Positions 5,186-12,178 of a stretch of DNA of 22,599 nt are shown here, piece by piece (within the stretch, counting starts at the first letter, position 1; each line of letters begins with the position of its first letter). Both the position numbers and the translations under genes were made by a program. The notes beneath the pieces are model-generated. The model ran no database searches and was not told the origin of the DNA. It saw only the letters and a list, made by a program, of their open reading frames with translations. Origin of the DNA: Chloroflexi bacterium RBG_16_57_11 (GTDB lineage: Bacteria; Chloroflexota; Anaerolineae; Anaerolineales; UBA4823); the NCBI GenBank assembly GCA_001795165.1, contig MGNS01000172.1, positions 1-22,599 on the forward strand, in the 5' to 3' direction.

Positions 5186-7957
5186 ATGACAGAAAGCTCA
5201 CAATACCACCCATCAGTTATTGAGCCCAAATGGCAAAGACAATGGGATGCGGATGGGTTATACCAATCCAATATTGACTTCAGCCGTCCCAAACATTACG
5301 CCCTGACCATGCTGCCCTACCCATCCGGCGACCTGCATATCGGTCATTGGTATGCGATGACGCCATCGGATGCCCGCGCTCGCTACATGCGGATGCGCGG
5401 CTATAACGTCTTATTCCCGATGGGGTTTGACGCTTTTGGTCTGCCGGCCGAGAACGCAGCCATCAAGCGTAGCATCCACCCGAAGGAATGGACCTACCAC
5501 AACATTAACCGCATGCGCCAGCAACTCAGGACGATGGGTGCGATGTTCGACTGGCGTCGCGAGGCCGTTTCATCGGATCCGAAATACTATCATTGGAGCG
5601 AGTGGTTCTTCTCTCAGCTCTACAAGCACGGGCTGGCTTATCGCAAGATGTCGCCGGTGGATTGGTGCCCAAACTGCAACACGACCCTGGCGCGTGAGCA
5701 GGTATGGGGAGAAGACCGCCACTGTGAGCGCTGCAACACGCCGGTGATCAAGAAGAACCTGGAGCAATGGTTCTTCCGTACCACGCAGTATGCCGAGGAG
5801 CTGCTGGATTTCTCGCATATTGATTGGCCTGAGCGCGTCCGGATGTTGCAGACCAACTGGATCGGGCGTTCGGAGGGCGCTTCGGTGATTTTCCATATCG
5901 AACAGGGCGATCCATTGGAGATCTTTACCACCCGACCGGACACCCTCTGGGGGGCGACGTTCATGCTTCTGGCTCCCGAGCACCCGCTTGTTAATCGGGT
6001 AACTTCACCGGAGTGCAGATCGGTGGTCGAGGCGTATATCCAGCAGGCCACACGGCAGACGGACATCCAGCGTGAGGCGACGGATAAGGAAAAAACAGGC
6101 GTGTTCACCGGCGCCTATGCCATCAACCCGGTGAACGGAAAGCGGATACCGATCTGGATCGCCGATTACGTCCTGATGACCTATGGCACAGGTGCGATCA
6201 TGGCGGTGCCTTCCCATGATGAGCGCGACTTCCAGTTTGCGATCAAATTTGGCCAGCCTATTCTGCCGGTTATCGAGCGGCCTGACCGGATGGCGAAATC
6301 TTTCACCTATCCGGGCAGCATGTTGGATGGCTTTGACGAAGCACTGCGGGTGGAGAAGATCCCCTTCCTCAGCCGCGCTGGCGGATTCTACGTGACGTTG
6401 CCTGAAGAAAAGATCTCGCGCTATATCGAATTGGTGCGCGGCTTTCTGGCTCCGGGCGGCTGGAGTGAGGTGGTGGGGACACGTTGGGTGTTCATTTTCG
6501 ATGACGCCGTCCTGGAGTGGGATTCGGTAGAGGCGGAAGACGAGATCTTACGCCGGGTCAAACAACACCAGTCAGCTGTGCGCCACGCCCGCACCGTAAT
6601 GGAGATGCTGTGGGAGAAGGAATTCTACAAGGACGTTCTGTATCACGACGCCTATGGGACCATGATCCATTCAGGCGAGTTCAGCGGCACCCCCGGCGAT
6701 CAGGCCAAGCGTAAAGTAACCGAATGGTTAGAGGAGCAGGTCATTGGCAAGGGCTCGATCAACTACCGTCTGCGCGATTGGCTGATCTCGCGCCAGCGCT
6801 ACTGGGGCGCGCCCATCCCGATTGTCTACTGCCCGGAGCACGGCGCCGTTCTGGTGCCAGATGAGCAGCTACCCGTGCTCCTGCCGGATGATGTGGCATG
6901 GCGGCCCACCGGCGAAAGCCCGCTCAAGCTGCACCCCACCTGGAAGCTCACCACCTGCCCGATGTGCGGCAAACCTGCTGAGCGCGAGACCGACACGATG
7001 GACACCTTCATGTGCTCATCCTGGTACCACCTGCGCTATCTCTCTCCTGAGTACGATCAGGGACCTTTTGACCCTGCCGAATACGATTACTGGATGCCGG
7101 TGGACACCTACACCGGCGGCATCGAGCATGCCACCATGCACCTGATCTACACCCGTTTCTTTCATAAAGCCAGTCGAGACATGGGCATATTAAAAGGTCC
7201 GGAGCCGATGACCCAGCTCCGCAACCAGGGCATCATCCTGGGCGAAGACTCGGAGAAAATGTCTAAAAGCCGCGGCAATGTGATTGCCCCGGATGAGCTA
7301 GTCAACCGCTATGGAGCGGATGCCGTGCGTGCTTACCTGATGTTTTTTGCTCGTTGGGACATGGGCGCGCCATGGAATAGCAGCGGAATCGAGGGAACTG
7401 TACGCTGGCTACGCCGCGTGTGGACGCTGTTCACAGAAGCGAGCCAGCCCGCCAGCCCTACCACGGAGACGTTGCGTGGACTGCGCCGCAAGCTGCACCA
7501 AACCTTACGCAGGGTGACCCATGACTTCGATACCTTCGAGTTCAACACGATTGTTTCCAGCCTGATGGAGCTGCTCAACGATATGTATAAGGCGCGCGAG
7601 CAAGGTGCGGCCGGGACGCCCGAGTGGAAAGAGGCGGTGGACCTCTACCTGCGCATGCTGGCCCCGGTCGCCCCGCACATCACCGAAGAGTTGTGGGCGC
7701 GCCTGGGAAAGCCTTACTCGATCCACACCCAGAGCTGGCCTGCCGTGGACGATGCCGCCGCTGCTGAGGAAGAGATCACCCTGGTCTTGCAGATCAACGG
7801 CAAGGTGCGCGACCGCATCCAGGTACCGGTGAGCATCACGCCGGACCAGGCGCAGGAGTTCGCGCTATCCAGCCCGGCGGTGCAAAAACACCTGGCCGGC
7901 CAGGCCCCGCGCAAGGTCATCCTGGTGCCGGGGAAGCTGGTCAATATCGTGATTTAG
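5186..7957 (+). CDS. leuS: Leucyl-tRNA synthetase, copy 2, with CP1-region insertion (923 aa)
   Basis: This is a second complete class I leucyl-tRNA synthetase. The ATG at 5186 follows TTAGGAGATCTAC, a good ribosome-binding site. Motifs are HIGH (51-54); a four-cysteine zinc site CPNC (161-164) and CERC (180-183); CP1 editing motifs TTRPDT (248-253) and HDERD (344-348); a second cluster beginning CPMC (591-594); canonical KMSKS (691-695); and a C-terminal domain ending VPGKLVNIVI. Compared with copy 1, about 105 extra residues lie between the end of the editing core (VIERPD, 363-368) and the GTMIHSGEF strand (491-499). It keeps FGLPAENAAIK where copy 1 has FGEPAEQYAV. The canonical motifs make it a good candidate for the housekeeping enzyme, but that is inference. 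It follows the glycosyltransferase-like gene by 9 nt and has no T-box of its own. Confidence 0.94.
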   Translation: MTESSQYHPSVIEPKWQRQWDADGLYQSNIDFSRPKHYALTMLPYPSGDLHIGHWYAMTPSDARARYMRMRGYNVLFPMGFDAFGLPAENAAIKRSIHPKEWTYHNINRMRQQLRTMGAMFDWRREAVSSDPKYYHWSEWFFSQLYKHGLAYRKMSPVDWCPNCNTTLAREQVWGEDRHCERCNTPVIKKNLEQWFFRTTQYAEELLDFSHIDWPERVRMLQTNWIGRSEGASVIFHIEQGDPLEIFTTRPDTLWGATFMLLAPEHPLVNRVTSPECRSVVEAYIQQATRQTDIQREATDKEKTGVFTGAYAINPVNGKRIPIWIADYVLMTYGTGAIMAVPSHDERDFQFAIKFGQPILPVIERPDRMAKSFTYPGSMLDGFDEALRVEKIPFLSRAGGFYVTLPEEKISRYIELVRGFLAPGGWSEVVGTRWVFIFDDAVLEWDSVEAEDEILRRVKQHQSAVRHARTVMEMLWEKEFYKDVLYHDAYGTMIHSGEFSGTPGDQAKRKVTEWLEEQVIGKGSINYRLRDWLISRQRYWGAPIPIVYCPEHGAVLVPDEQLPVLLPDDVAWRPTGESPLKLHPTWKLTTCPMCGKPAERETDTMDTFMCSSWYHLRYLSPEYDQGPFDPAEYDYWMPVDTYTGGIEHATMHLIYTRFFHKASRDMGILKGPEPMTQLRNQGIILGEDSEKMSKSRGNVIAPDELVNRYGADAVRAYLMFFARWDMGAPWNSSGIEGTVRWLRRVWTLFTEASQPASPTTETLRGLRRKLHQTLRRVTHDFDTFEFNTIVSSLMELLNDMYKAREQGAAGTPEWKEAVDLYLRMLAPVAPHITEELWARLGKPYSIHTQSWPAVDDAAAAEEEITLVLQINGKVRDRIQVPVSITPDQAQEFALSSPAVQKHLAGQAPRKVILVPGKLVNIVI
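6290..6649 (+). other. Extra domain inside LeuRS-2, about residues 369-488
   Basis: The block is in frame and codon use looks like that of the host gene. It begins with SFTYPGSMLDGFDEALRVEK and contains GGFYVTLPEEKISRYIELV, GGWSEVVGTRWVFIF, LEWDSVEAEDEIL and HARTVMEMLWEKEFYKDVLY. It alternates likely strands and amphipathic helices, so it is probably a compact alpha/beta domain. The equivalent stretch in LeuRS-1 is only about 16 residues. I do not recognise the fold. It sits at the exit of the CP1 editing domain, not at the place just before KMSKS where the known leucine-specific domain occurs. Confidence 0.75.
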
Positions 7958-7962
7958 GTACG

Positions 7963-7997
7963 GTGTACGAATTTTACAGATTGACACGGATTATCTA
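7963..7997 (-). repeat. Dispersed repeat copy (ACACGGATTA-type)
   Basis: The stretch GTGTACGAATTTTACAG followed by ATTGACACGGATTATC resembles, as reverse complement, the element at 10860-10921, whose complement contains ACACGGATTACACAGATCAA. Both copies lie directly after a + strand stop codon. The match is imperfect and judged by eye. Confidence 0.5.
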
Positions 7998-8000
7998 ACG

Positions 8001-8031
8001 AAAAAGGGCGGGTCCGAGACACGCCCTTTTT
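8001..8031. terminator. Bidirectional intrinsic terminator
   Basis: AAAAAGGGCG (8001-8010) pairs perfectly with CGCCCTTTTT (8022-8031) around an 11-nt loop. It has A- and T-runs on either side, so it can work in both directions. It lies between convergent leuS-2 (+) and the DUF5615 gene (-), ending the leucine block. Confidence 0.85.
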
Positions 8032-8044
8032 GTTACTGGTAAGG

Positions 8045-8395
8045 TTATTTCCCAGAAATTCTAATGCGGGTTTCTGTAATTACAACAAAGCTGTTTTCTA
8101 AATAATCGAAATAATCTATTAACGCTCTTTGAATCGCTTTCACTTTGCTGTCGTAACGCTCATCCTTTAAGCGTAGTAATATAATGCCTTTGTGAAATCT
8201 TTTTTCTCGGAAGATCTTTTCTCCAAAATCCTTATCGTTTGTGATTAATATCCGGTCCTCGTTAACTGCTTTCTCAATAATCTCGTCATCATCAATGCCT
8301 CTGGCTTGTTCATATACTGAAAAGACATCATGACCATGTTCTCGTAGCCATAGTGCAAGTGCAGGACCAGAACATTCGTCAACAAGGAACCGCAT
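8045..8395 (-). CDS. DUF5615 PIN-like toxin
   Basis: The 116-residue protein starts MRFLVDE, the hallmark of DUF5615 PIN-like proteins. Acidic residues D6 and E7 and the motif ITNDKDFGEKI (about 50-60) match the conserved Asp positions of PIN-type nucleases. Family members pair with DUF433 proteins and are regarded as ribonuclease toxins of VapBC-like systems. The ATG at 8395 directly abuts the stop of the DUF433 gene (TAA then ATG, no gap), showing co-translation of a toxin-antitoxin operon. The target RNA is unknown. Gene and neighbours are AT-richer than the flanking chromosome, which suggests acquisition. Confidence 0.88.
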   Translation of the reverse strand: MRFLVDECSGPALALWLREHGHDVFSVYEQARGIDDDEIIEKAVNEDRILITNDKDFGEKIFREKRFHKGIILLRLKDERYDSKVKAIQRALIDYFDYLENSFVVITETRIRISGK

Positions 8396-8650
8396 TTAAG
8401 TGGTCTCAATCGTCAACGGCATAAAATCAGTATCTTGCAATGTCCTCGTAGCAAATAGCAAACAAGCCTGGATATCGTCCCGGGTCAAACCAACATATTC
8501 TTGGAGGATTTCCTCTGCCGTTGCACCGTGGGCTAATAATCCTAGAATATATTCGACGGTCAGGCGAGTGCCACGGATAACGGGCTTGCCGACCATTACC
8601 TTTGGGTTCACTGCAATTCGCTCTAAGAGAAGATTTTCATCCATCATCAT
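8396..8650 (-). CDS. DUF433 antitoxin
   Basis: This 84-residue protein has the DUF433 signature: ERIAVNPKVMVGKPVIRGTRLTVE (10-33) followed by LLAHGATAEEILQEY and LTRDDIQACL. The family is a small helix-turn-helix protein that serves as antitoxin to DUF5615 partners and likely represses its own operon. Three consecutive ATG codons (8650, 8647, 8644) follow the ribosome-binding site AGAGG; the spacings are 2, 5 and 8 nt, so the second or third ATG is the more likely start. It precedes the toxin gene without a gap. Confidence 0.88.
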   Translation of the reverse strand: MMMDENLLLERIAVNPKVMVGKPVIRGTRLTVEYILGLLAHGATAEEILQEYVGLTRDDIQACLLFATRTLQDTDFMPLTIETT

Positions 8651-8664
8651 TACCTCTTGGATTG

Positions 8665-8670
8665 ATTATA
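8665..8670 (-). promoter_or_regulatory. -10 element for the toxin-antitoxin operon
   Basis: On the minus strand a perfect TATAAT lies 14 nt before the first ATG of the DUF433 gene. Transcription would start only about 7-8 nt before the coding region, leaving room for just the AGAGG ribosome-binding site. The -35 region is not a clear match. Confidence 0.45.
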
Positions 8671-8743
8671 CCTTGGAGATCAGAGCGATGCATGTTCTTT
8701 TTTATAGTCGACCAGTAATAAAAGAAATGTTGGTCATAAGATC

Positions 8744-9532
8744 TTACACTTCTAGCGCTTCAGCCACTCTCTTGCGCAAGCCATATGGCTGTAACGTGGC
8801 AATCTACACCCGCTCAGCATCCACAAACTTGGCAATACTACTCAGCCCGCGGCCCAGGGCGGCGGCAAAGGCCGGGTCATCAACCGGGGCGTGGTCTTCC
8901 AGCCAGAAGCCGTTGATGTGCACGGTGCGAGTGGCGCGCTCCAGGCACGCCACCAGGCGATCAGCATAAACCTCCGGCAGGGTGTTATAGCCTCAGCGGC
9001 GTTAGGCGGCAGGCTTATACACTTCCCAGACATACTCGAAATCGAACAGCCAGCCTGCCCGGCCGCGGGCGCTAACGATGTCCACCGAAGCCAGGAAGAT
9101 GGCCGCATCCAGGGTGGTGGTACCGAGTGGCTTCGAGGTTGCCGGAATTTTACCCGCTTCCAGGGATTCAAGAAGCGGCAGGTCGGAGCCCAGGGCATTG
9201 CGCAGCACTTTGTCACCTTCCACCTGGACCGGGACGACCTCCCCTTGGCGCACCATCCGGTCAAACTAAGCCTGCACTTCGGAATGGCTTAGCTTGCACT
9301 TGATGAAGTAACTCAAGCTGTTCGCTTAGCCATTCTGGCGTATCAGCCCGATAAAAGCCATATCCTTACGAGCGAAGTGATCATTAGCTGCATCCTCTGG
9401 AGCAGCAAAATCCAGGTTGGGTGAGGCGATGGGCTGGCACAAATCATACAGGCATTGGAAGTCCTCCCGGAGGTGTACCATCACCTCGCCTACAAGCCAT
9501 AAGTGATAGAGCGCATTGGAAATGCGGATGCC
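8744..9532 (-). pseudogene. Degenerate YcaQ/AlkZ-like winged-helix protein (DUF1006 type)
   Basis: Reading one minus-strand frame from 9532 to 8744 gives about 263 codons clearly related to the C-terminal two thirds of YcaQ/AlkZ-type DNA glycosylase-like proteins: NALYHLWLVGEVMVHLRED, TTTLDAAIFLASVDIVSARG, WLFDFEYVWEVYKPAA, GYNTLPEVYADRLVACL and INGFWLEDHAPVDDPAF. The frame is broken by five stops at 9326-9328, 9266-9268, 9002-9004, 8993-8995 and 8804-8806, with no frameshift. One replaces the near-invariant Trp of the RRWGY motif (RR-stop-GY). The N-terminal third is absent: the DinB gene ends exactly where the remnant begins, in the same frame. YcaQ relatives repair crosslinked or alkylated DNA, but this copy cannot make the protein. 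Confidence 0.8.
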
Positions 9533-10021
9533 TTACCGGCTCCACAGATACATGATGAAATCCTGGTCGAAAGTCGGGGCGCTGGAATCGTGTAGGAGGC
9601 GCAAAATCTGCGCACGGTGGTCGGTGCCATGATTGGCAATGTGCATCAGAACTTGCCAGGTCGGCCCTATCATTCCGGCAGGCACGTCAAAAAAGTCCGC
9701 CTCATCCAGGCCGGTGACATATTCCAAGACCTCTTGTGCTATGCTCTCCCACAGCGCCTGTGCTGATTGGCGTGTGGGGTAATTCGCGGGATCGAAGGTG
9801 AGCTGACGCGCCTCTGGATGCCCTTGCAGACAACGGATCCAGCGAGCATCGGTGGTCGCCAGGTGCACCATCTGGTTCCGCACCGAGCCGTGTGAGTGTG
9901 GAATCTCGGCTACGAATTGTTCTTCGCTGAGGTGCTGGATGCTCTCCCACACGCGACGGGTCATTGCTTGGTGATATTCGATATACATGCGGATTGGTTC
10001 AGCGAGTGTCATTGGGCGCAA
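9533..10021 (-). CDS. DinB-family metal-dependent protein
   Basis: The 162-residue protein has the four-helix DinB/YfiT layout, including the metal-binding histidines: H53 in MVHLATTDARW and H131/H135 in HGTDHRAQIL. DinB-fold proteins are small metal-binding enzymes, some of them thiol-dependent transferases; the substrate here cannot be told. The start is a TTG at 10021, supported by AAAGGAG 7 nt upstream; the internal ATG at 10012 is 16 nt from that site and less likely. It ends IMYLWSR and its stop is followed in the same frame by the YcaQ-like pseudogene. It is divergent from the creatininase-family gene. Confidence 0.85.
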   Translation of the reverse strand: MRPMTLAEPIRMYIEYHQAMTRRVWESIQHLSEEQFVAEIPHSHGSVRNQMVHLATTDARWIRCLQGHPEARQLTFDPANYPTRQSAQALWESIAQEVLEYVTGLDEADFFDVPAGMIGPTWQVLMHIANHGTDHRAQILRLLHDSSAPTFDQDFIMYLWSR

Positions 10022-10112
10022 TTTGGAACTCCTTTGGTGAAGCAGCCTCGCAGCTTGTCGAGATTTACATTGCCTTTTTTATCATATTCATCTGCAGCCT
10101 GCAAGCCCAGGT

Positions 10113-10118
10113 TATAAT
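10113..10118 (+). promoter_or_regulatory. Possible -10 element for the creatininase-family gene
   Basis: A perfect TATAAT lies 51 nt upstream of the ATG at 10169 in the 147-nt gap between divergent genes. No good -35 hexamer is found at 16-18 nt spacing, so the call rests on the -10 box alone. Confidence 0.35.
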
Positions 10119-10168
10119 TAACCAAGGAGAGTGCGCTTTGGATTTCATCCTAGCCTCAAGGTAACACC

Positions 10169-10852
10169 ATGCGCTTCGAAGACCTCAACTGGTTCGACGT
10201 TCAATCCTACTTACAGCACGACGATCGACTGATACTGGTGCTCGGCTCATGCGAGCAGCACGGCTACCTGAGCCTGCTCACTGACGTTAAAATCTCGCAG
10301 TCGCTGGCAGACGCAGCCAGCCAGCGGACGGGCGTGCTGATTGCCCCGCCGCTCAACTTCGGTTGCTCGCCCTACTTCATGGCTTACCCCGGCACACTCA
10401 GCCTGCGCGCCAGCACATTATTGGACACTGTCGAGGATCTAACCCGCTCGGCATACCGGCATGGCTTTCGACGGGTGGTGGTTTTGAATGGGCACGGCGG
10501 CAATGACGGCGCCCGTGCCCGACTGTATGAGGTAGCCTCTGAGCTCCACGATCTACGCTTGGCCTGGTATGCCTGGTTTCAATCGCATTCAGTGCTGGAG
10601 GTGGCCCAACAGCACGGTCTAAAGCCAGCTCACGCTAGCTGGCTGGAAGCCTTCACGATCACCCGGGTGAGCGAGCTGCCAGAGGTGGAGAAGGTCCCAC
10701 CACACGTCCCCGGCTTGCTGGGCGCTGACGAAGCGCGCCAGGTTTACAGCGACGGCGTTTTTGGCGGTCCTTACCAGGTGGATGAAGCCATCATGCAGGA
10801 AGTCTTCGCTGCTGCACTGCAGGATATTCTGGTTCTATTAAAATTCGAATAA
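10169..10852 (+). CDS. Creatininase-family amidohydrolase
   Basis: The 227-residue protein matches the creatininase/MftE/ArfB family of cytoplasmic metal-dependent amide hydrolases. Expected metal-site segments are present: GSCEQHGYL (26-34) with E29 and H31, D39 in LLTD, NGHGGND (107-113) with H109, and an AHASWLEAF segment (154-162) with H155 and E160 in place of the usual HAGxxET. The true substrate is unknown: family members act on creatinine, formylated pyrimidine intermediates or mycofactocin precursor peptides, and I see no neighbours that choose among these. The ATG has only a weak ribosome-binding site (AAGGTAAC). The length is slightly below the typical 240-260. Confidence 0.85.
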   Translation: MRFEDLNWFDVQSYLQHDDRLILVLGSCEQHGYLSLLTDVKISQSLADAASQRTGVLIAPPLNFGCSPYFMAYPGTLSLRASTLLDTVEDLTRSAYRHGFRRVVVLNGHGGNDGARARLYEVASELHDLRLAWYAWFQSHSVLEVAQQHGLKPAHASWLEAFTITRVSELPEVEKVPPHVPGLLGADEARQVYSDGVFGGPYQVDEAIMQEVFAAALQDILVLLKFE

Positions 10853-10859
10853 GCATTTG

Positions 10860-10921
10860 TACACCGATTCTCTCGGATTTCCATGGGAAAAATATCCGTG
10901 TTGATCTGTGTAATCCGTGTA
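10860..10921. repeat. Dispersed repeat copy (ATCCGTGT-type)
   Basis: The stretch contains ATATCCGTGTTGATCTGTG followed by TAATCCGTGTAC, with two internal ATCCGTGT units, and TACACCGATTCTCTCGGATT at its left end. It is related in reverse complement to 7963-7997. The whole 10853-11123 gap (271 nt) holds this repeat, a possible promoter and palindrome, and a CCTAAATTCC-type repeat, but no gene. Confidence 0.5.
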
Positions 10922-10960
10922 CGTATAGCCTTACTCTAGGACGCTTTATCGCCTCCTGCT

Positions 10961-11008
10961 TTGTCCGGCTTTAATGTCTGGTACAATCCACCTCAGGATG
11001 CGCTGAGG
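10961..11008 (+). promoter_or_regulatory. Possible promoter and operator upstream of ridA
   Basis: TTGTCC (10961-10966) and TACAAT (10982-10987) could be -35 and -10 elements, though the 15-nt spacer is short. A palindrome CCTCAG-6 nt-CTGAGG (10991-11008) would overlap the transcription start and could be a regulator site. Weak evidence only. Confidence 0.3.
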
Positions 11009-11123
11009 TTGCTTTGATACTGAGTGCCCAATATTTCCTATCAATGCAATCGGTGTGTCAGTGGTTTATCACCAAAACCCCTAAATTCCTGATTCCCTAA
11101 CCCCTTCCCCAAGGAGAACTCCC

Positions 11124-11513
11124 ATGTCAACCAAAGAAATTATTCGTTCAGAGAAAGCCCCCAAGGCTATCGGCCCTTACAGCGTTGCCACACGCTTTGG
11201 TAATCTGGTTTTTACTGCGGGACAGGCCGGTCTGGTGCCGGAAACGATGGAGCTGGCTCCCGGCGGCATTGCAGCTGAAACCCGCCAGACGTTGAACAAT
11301 CTAATAAATGTGCTCGAAGCTGCCGGAACATCGTTTGATAATGCTTTGAAGACCACGGTTTACCTGCGCGACATGGCTGATTTCGCTGCTATGAACGCGG
11401 TTTATGCCGAATTCTTTGGAGCCACCCCCCCTGCGCGCACCACGATTCAGGCTGCGGCGTTACCAAAAGGCGCTGCGGTTGAGATCGACGTTGTGGCATG
11501 CCTGGAGAGTTGA
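11124..11513 (+). CDS. ridA: RidA-family enamine/imine deaminase
   Basis: This 129-residue protein hydrolyses reactive 2-aminoacrylate and related enamine/imine intermediates released by PLP enzymes, giving 2-oxo acids and ammonia in the cytoplasm. It matches RidA along its full length: KAPKAIGPYSVAT near the N terminus, TAGQAGLVPET, LEAAGTSFDNALKTTVYLRDM, AEFFGATPPARTTIQ with the conserved carboxylate-binding Arg (PAR), and LPKGAAVEIDVVA at the C terminus. A strong AAGGAG precedes the ATG. Its 3' end overlaps the response-regulator gene by 16 nt, so it probably leads that operon. A PLP enzyme of the D-cysteine desulfhydrase family, which forms aminoacrylate, lies about 9 kb downstream. Confidence 0.93.
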   Translation: MSTKEIIRSEKAPKAIGPYSVATRFGNLVFTAGQAGLVPETMELAPGGIAAETRQTLNNLINVLEAAGTSFDNALKTTVYLRDMADFAAMNAVYAEFFGATPPARTTIQAAALPKGAAVEIDVVACLES

Positions 11514-12178
11514 TCCTGGTAGTGGACGATGAGCCAAACATCGTCCAGTTGGCGTGCATATATCTGGAACGGGAAGGCTACCGGGTTGTAACTGCCACCG
11601 ATGGGAGCGTCGCACTGCAATTGGTTGAGCGCCATAAGCCAGCGCTGATTGTGTTGGATGTAATGCTTCCAGAGCTGGATGGATTAGAAGTATGCCGGCG
11701 GCTGCGTGCCGCTCGTAATCCGATTGCTATCCTGATGTGTACTGCCCGCGACGAGGATGTGGACAAGATCATCGGCCTGGAGCTTGGAGCGGATGATTAC
11801 CTGGTCAAGCCATTCAATCCACGCGAGCTGGTGGCGCGGGTAAAGGCGATTTTGCGTCGCGGGGCGCTCCTGTCGCAAGCTGAACACGGAATGTTCCACC
11901 TCGGTGAACTGACGATCGACCCCGCCAGCCGTGAAGTGTTCGTTAAAGATCAGTTGGTTGAATTACGTGCTCAAGAATTTGATCTCTTGCTGACCTTCGC
12001 CGAGCATAAGGGTTTGGTGCTCAGTCGCGAGCAGCTATTAGAGAAGGCCTGGGGTTTTGACTTTTATGGCCAAACTCGTACGGTAGATGTGCACGTAGGC
12101 TATCTGAGGCGCAAGTTGATGGGGAGTAACGCACAAATTGAGACGGTAACCGGTGTGGGTTACAAGCTGGTTGTGTGA
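11498..12178 (+). CDS. OmpR/PhoB-type response regulator
   Basis: The 226-residue protein has an N-terminal receiver domain: acidic pocket D10/D11, phospho-acceptor D54 in LIVLDVMLPELDG, T82 and K104 in VKPFNP. The C-terminal winged-helix DNA-binding domain ends with TRTVDVHVGYLRRKL and VTGVGYKLVV, typical of OmpR/PhoB regulators. It is phosphorylated by the kinase encoded immediately downstream, with which it overlaps by 1 nt (TGATG). The ATG at 11498 overlaps ridA by 16 nt; an in-frame TTG at 11510 (overlapping the ridA stop) would also give an intact receiver domain. Its position before the polysaccharide genes suggests local control of envelope synthesis, but no target sites can be assigned. 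Confidence 0.93.
   Translation: MPGELILVVDDEPNIVQLACIYLEREGYRVVTATDGSVALQLVERHKPALIVLDVMLPELDGLEVCRRLRAARNPIAILMCTARDEDVDKIIGLELGADDYLVKPFNPRELVARVKAILRRGALLSQAEHGMFHLGELTIDPASREVFVKDQLVELRAQEFDLLLTFAEHKGLVLSREQLLEKAWGFDFYGQTRTVDVHVGYLRRKLMGSNAQIETVTGVGYKLVV

Noticed and set aside
6290..6649. LeuRS-2 insertion as a frameshift or assembly artefact
   Set aside because: The frame stays open with protein-like motifs and normal LeuRS sequence resumes in the same frame on both sides.
8400..8969. 189-codon plus-strand frame opposite the antitoxin gene
   Set aside because: It is antisense to DUF433 and the pseudogene, with no ribosome-binding site or family motif.
8842..9264. 140-codon minus-strand frame and a 133-codon plus-strand frame in the same place
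   Set aside because: They are out of frame with the YcaQ-like homology, which explains the region better; their peptides look like shadow translations.
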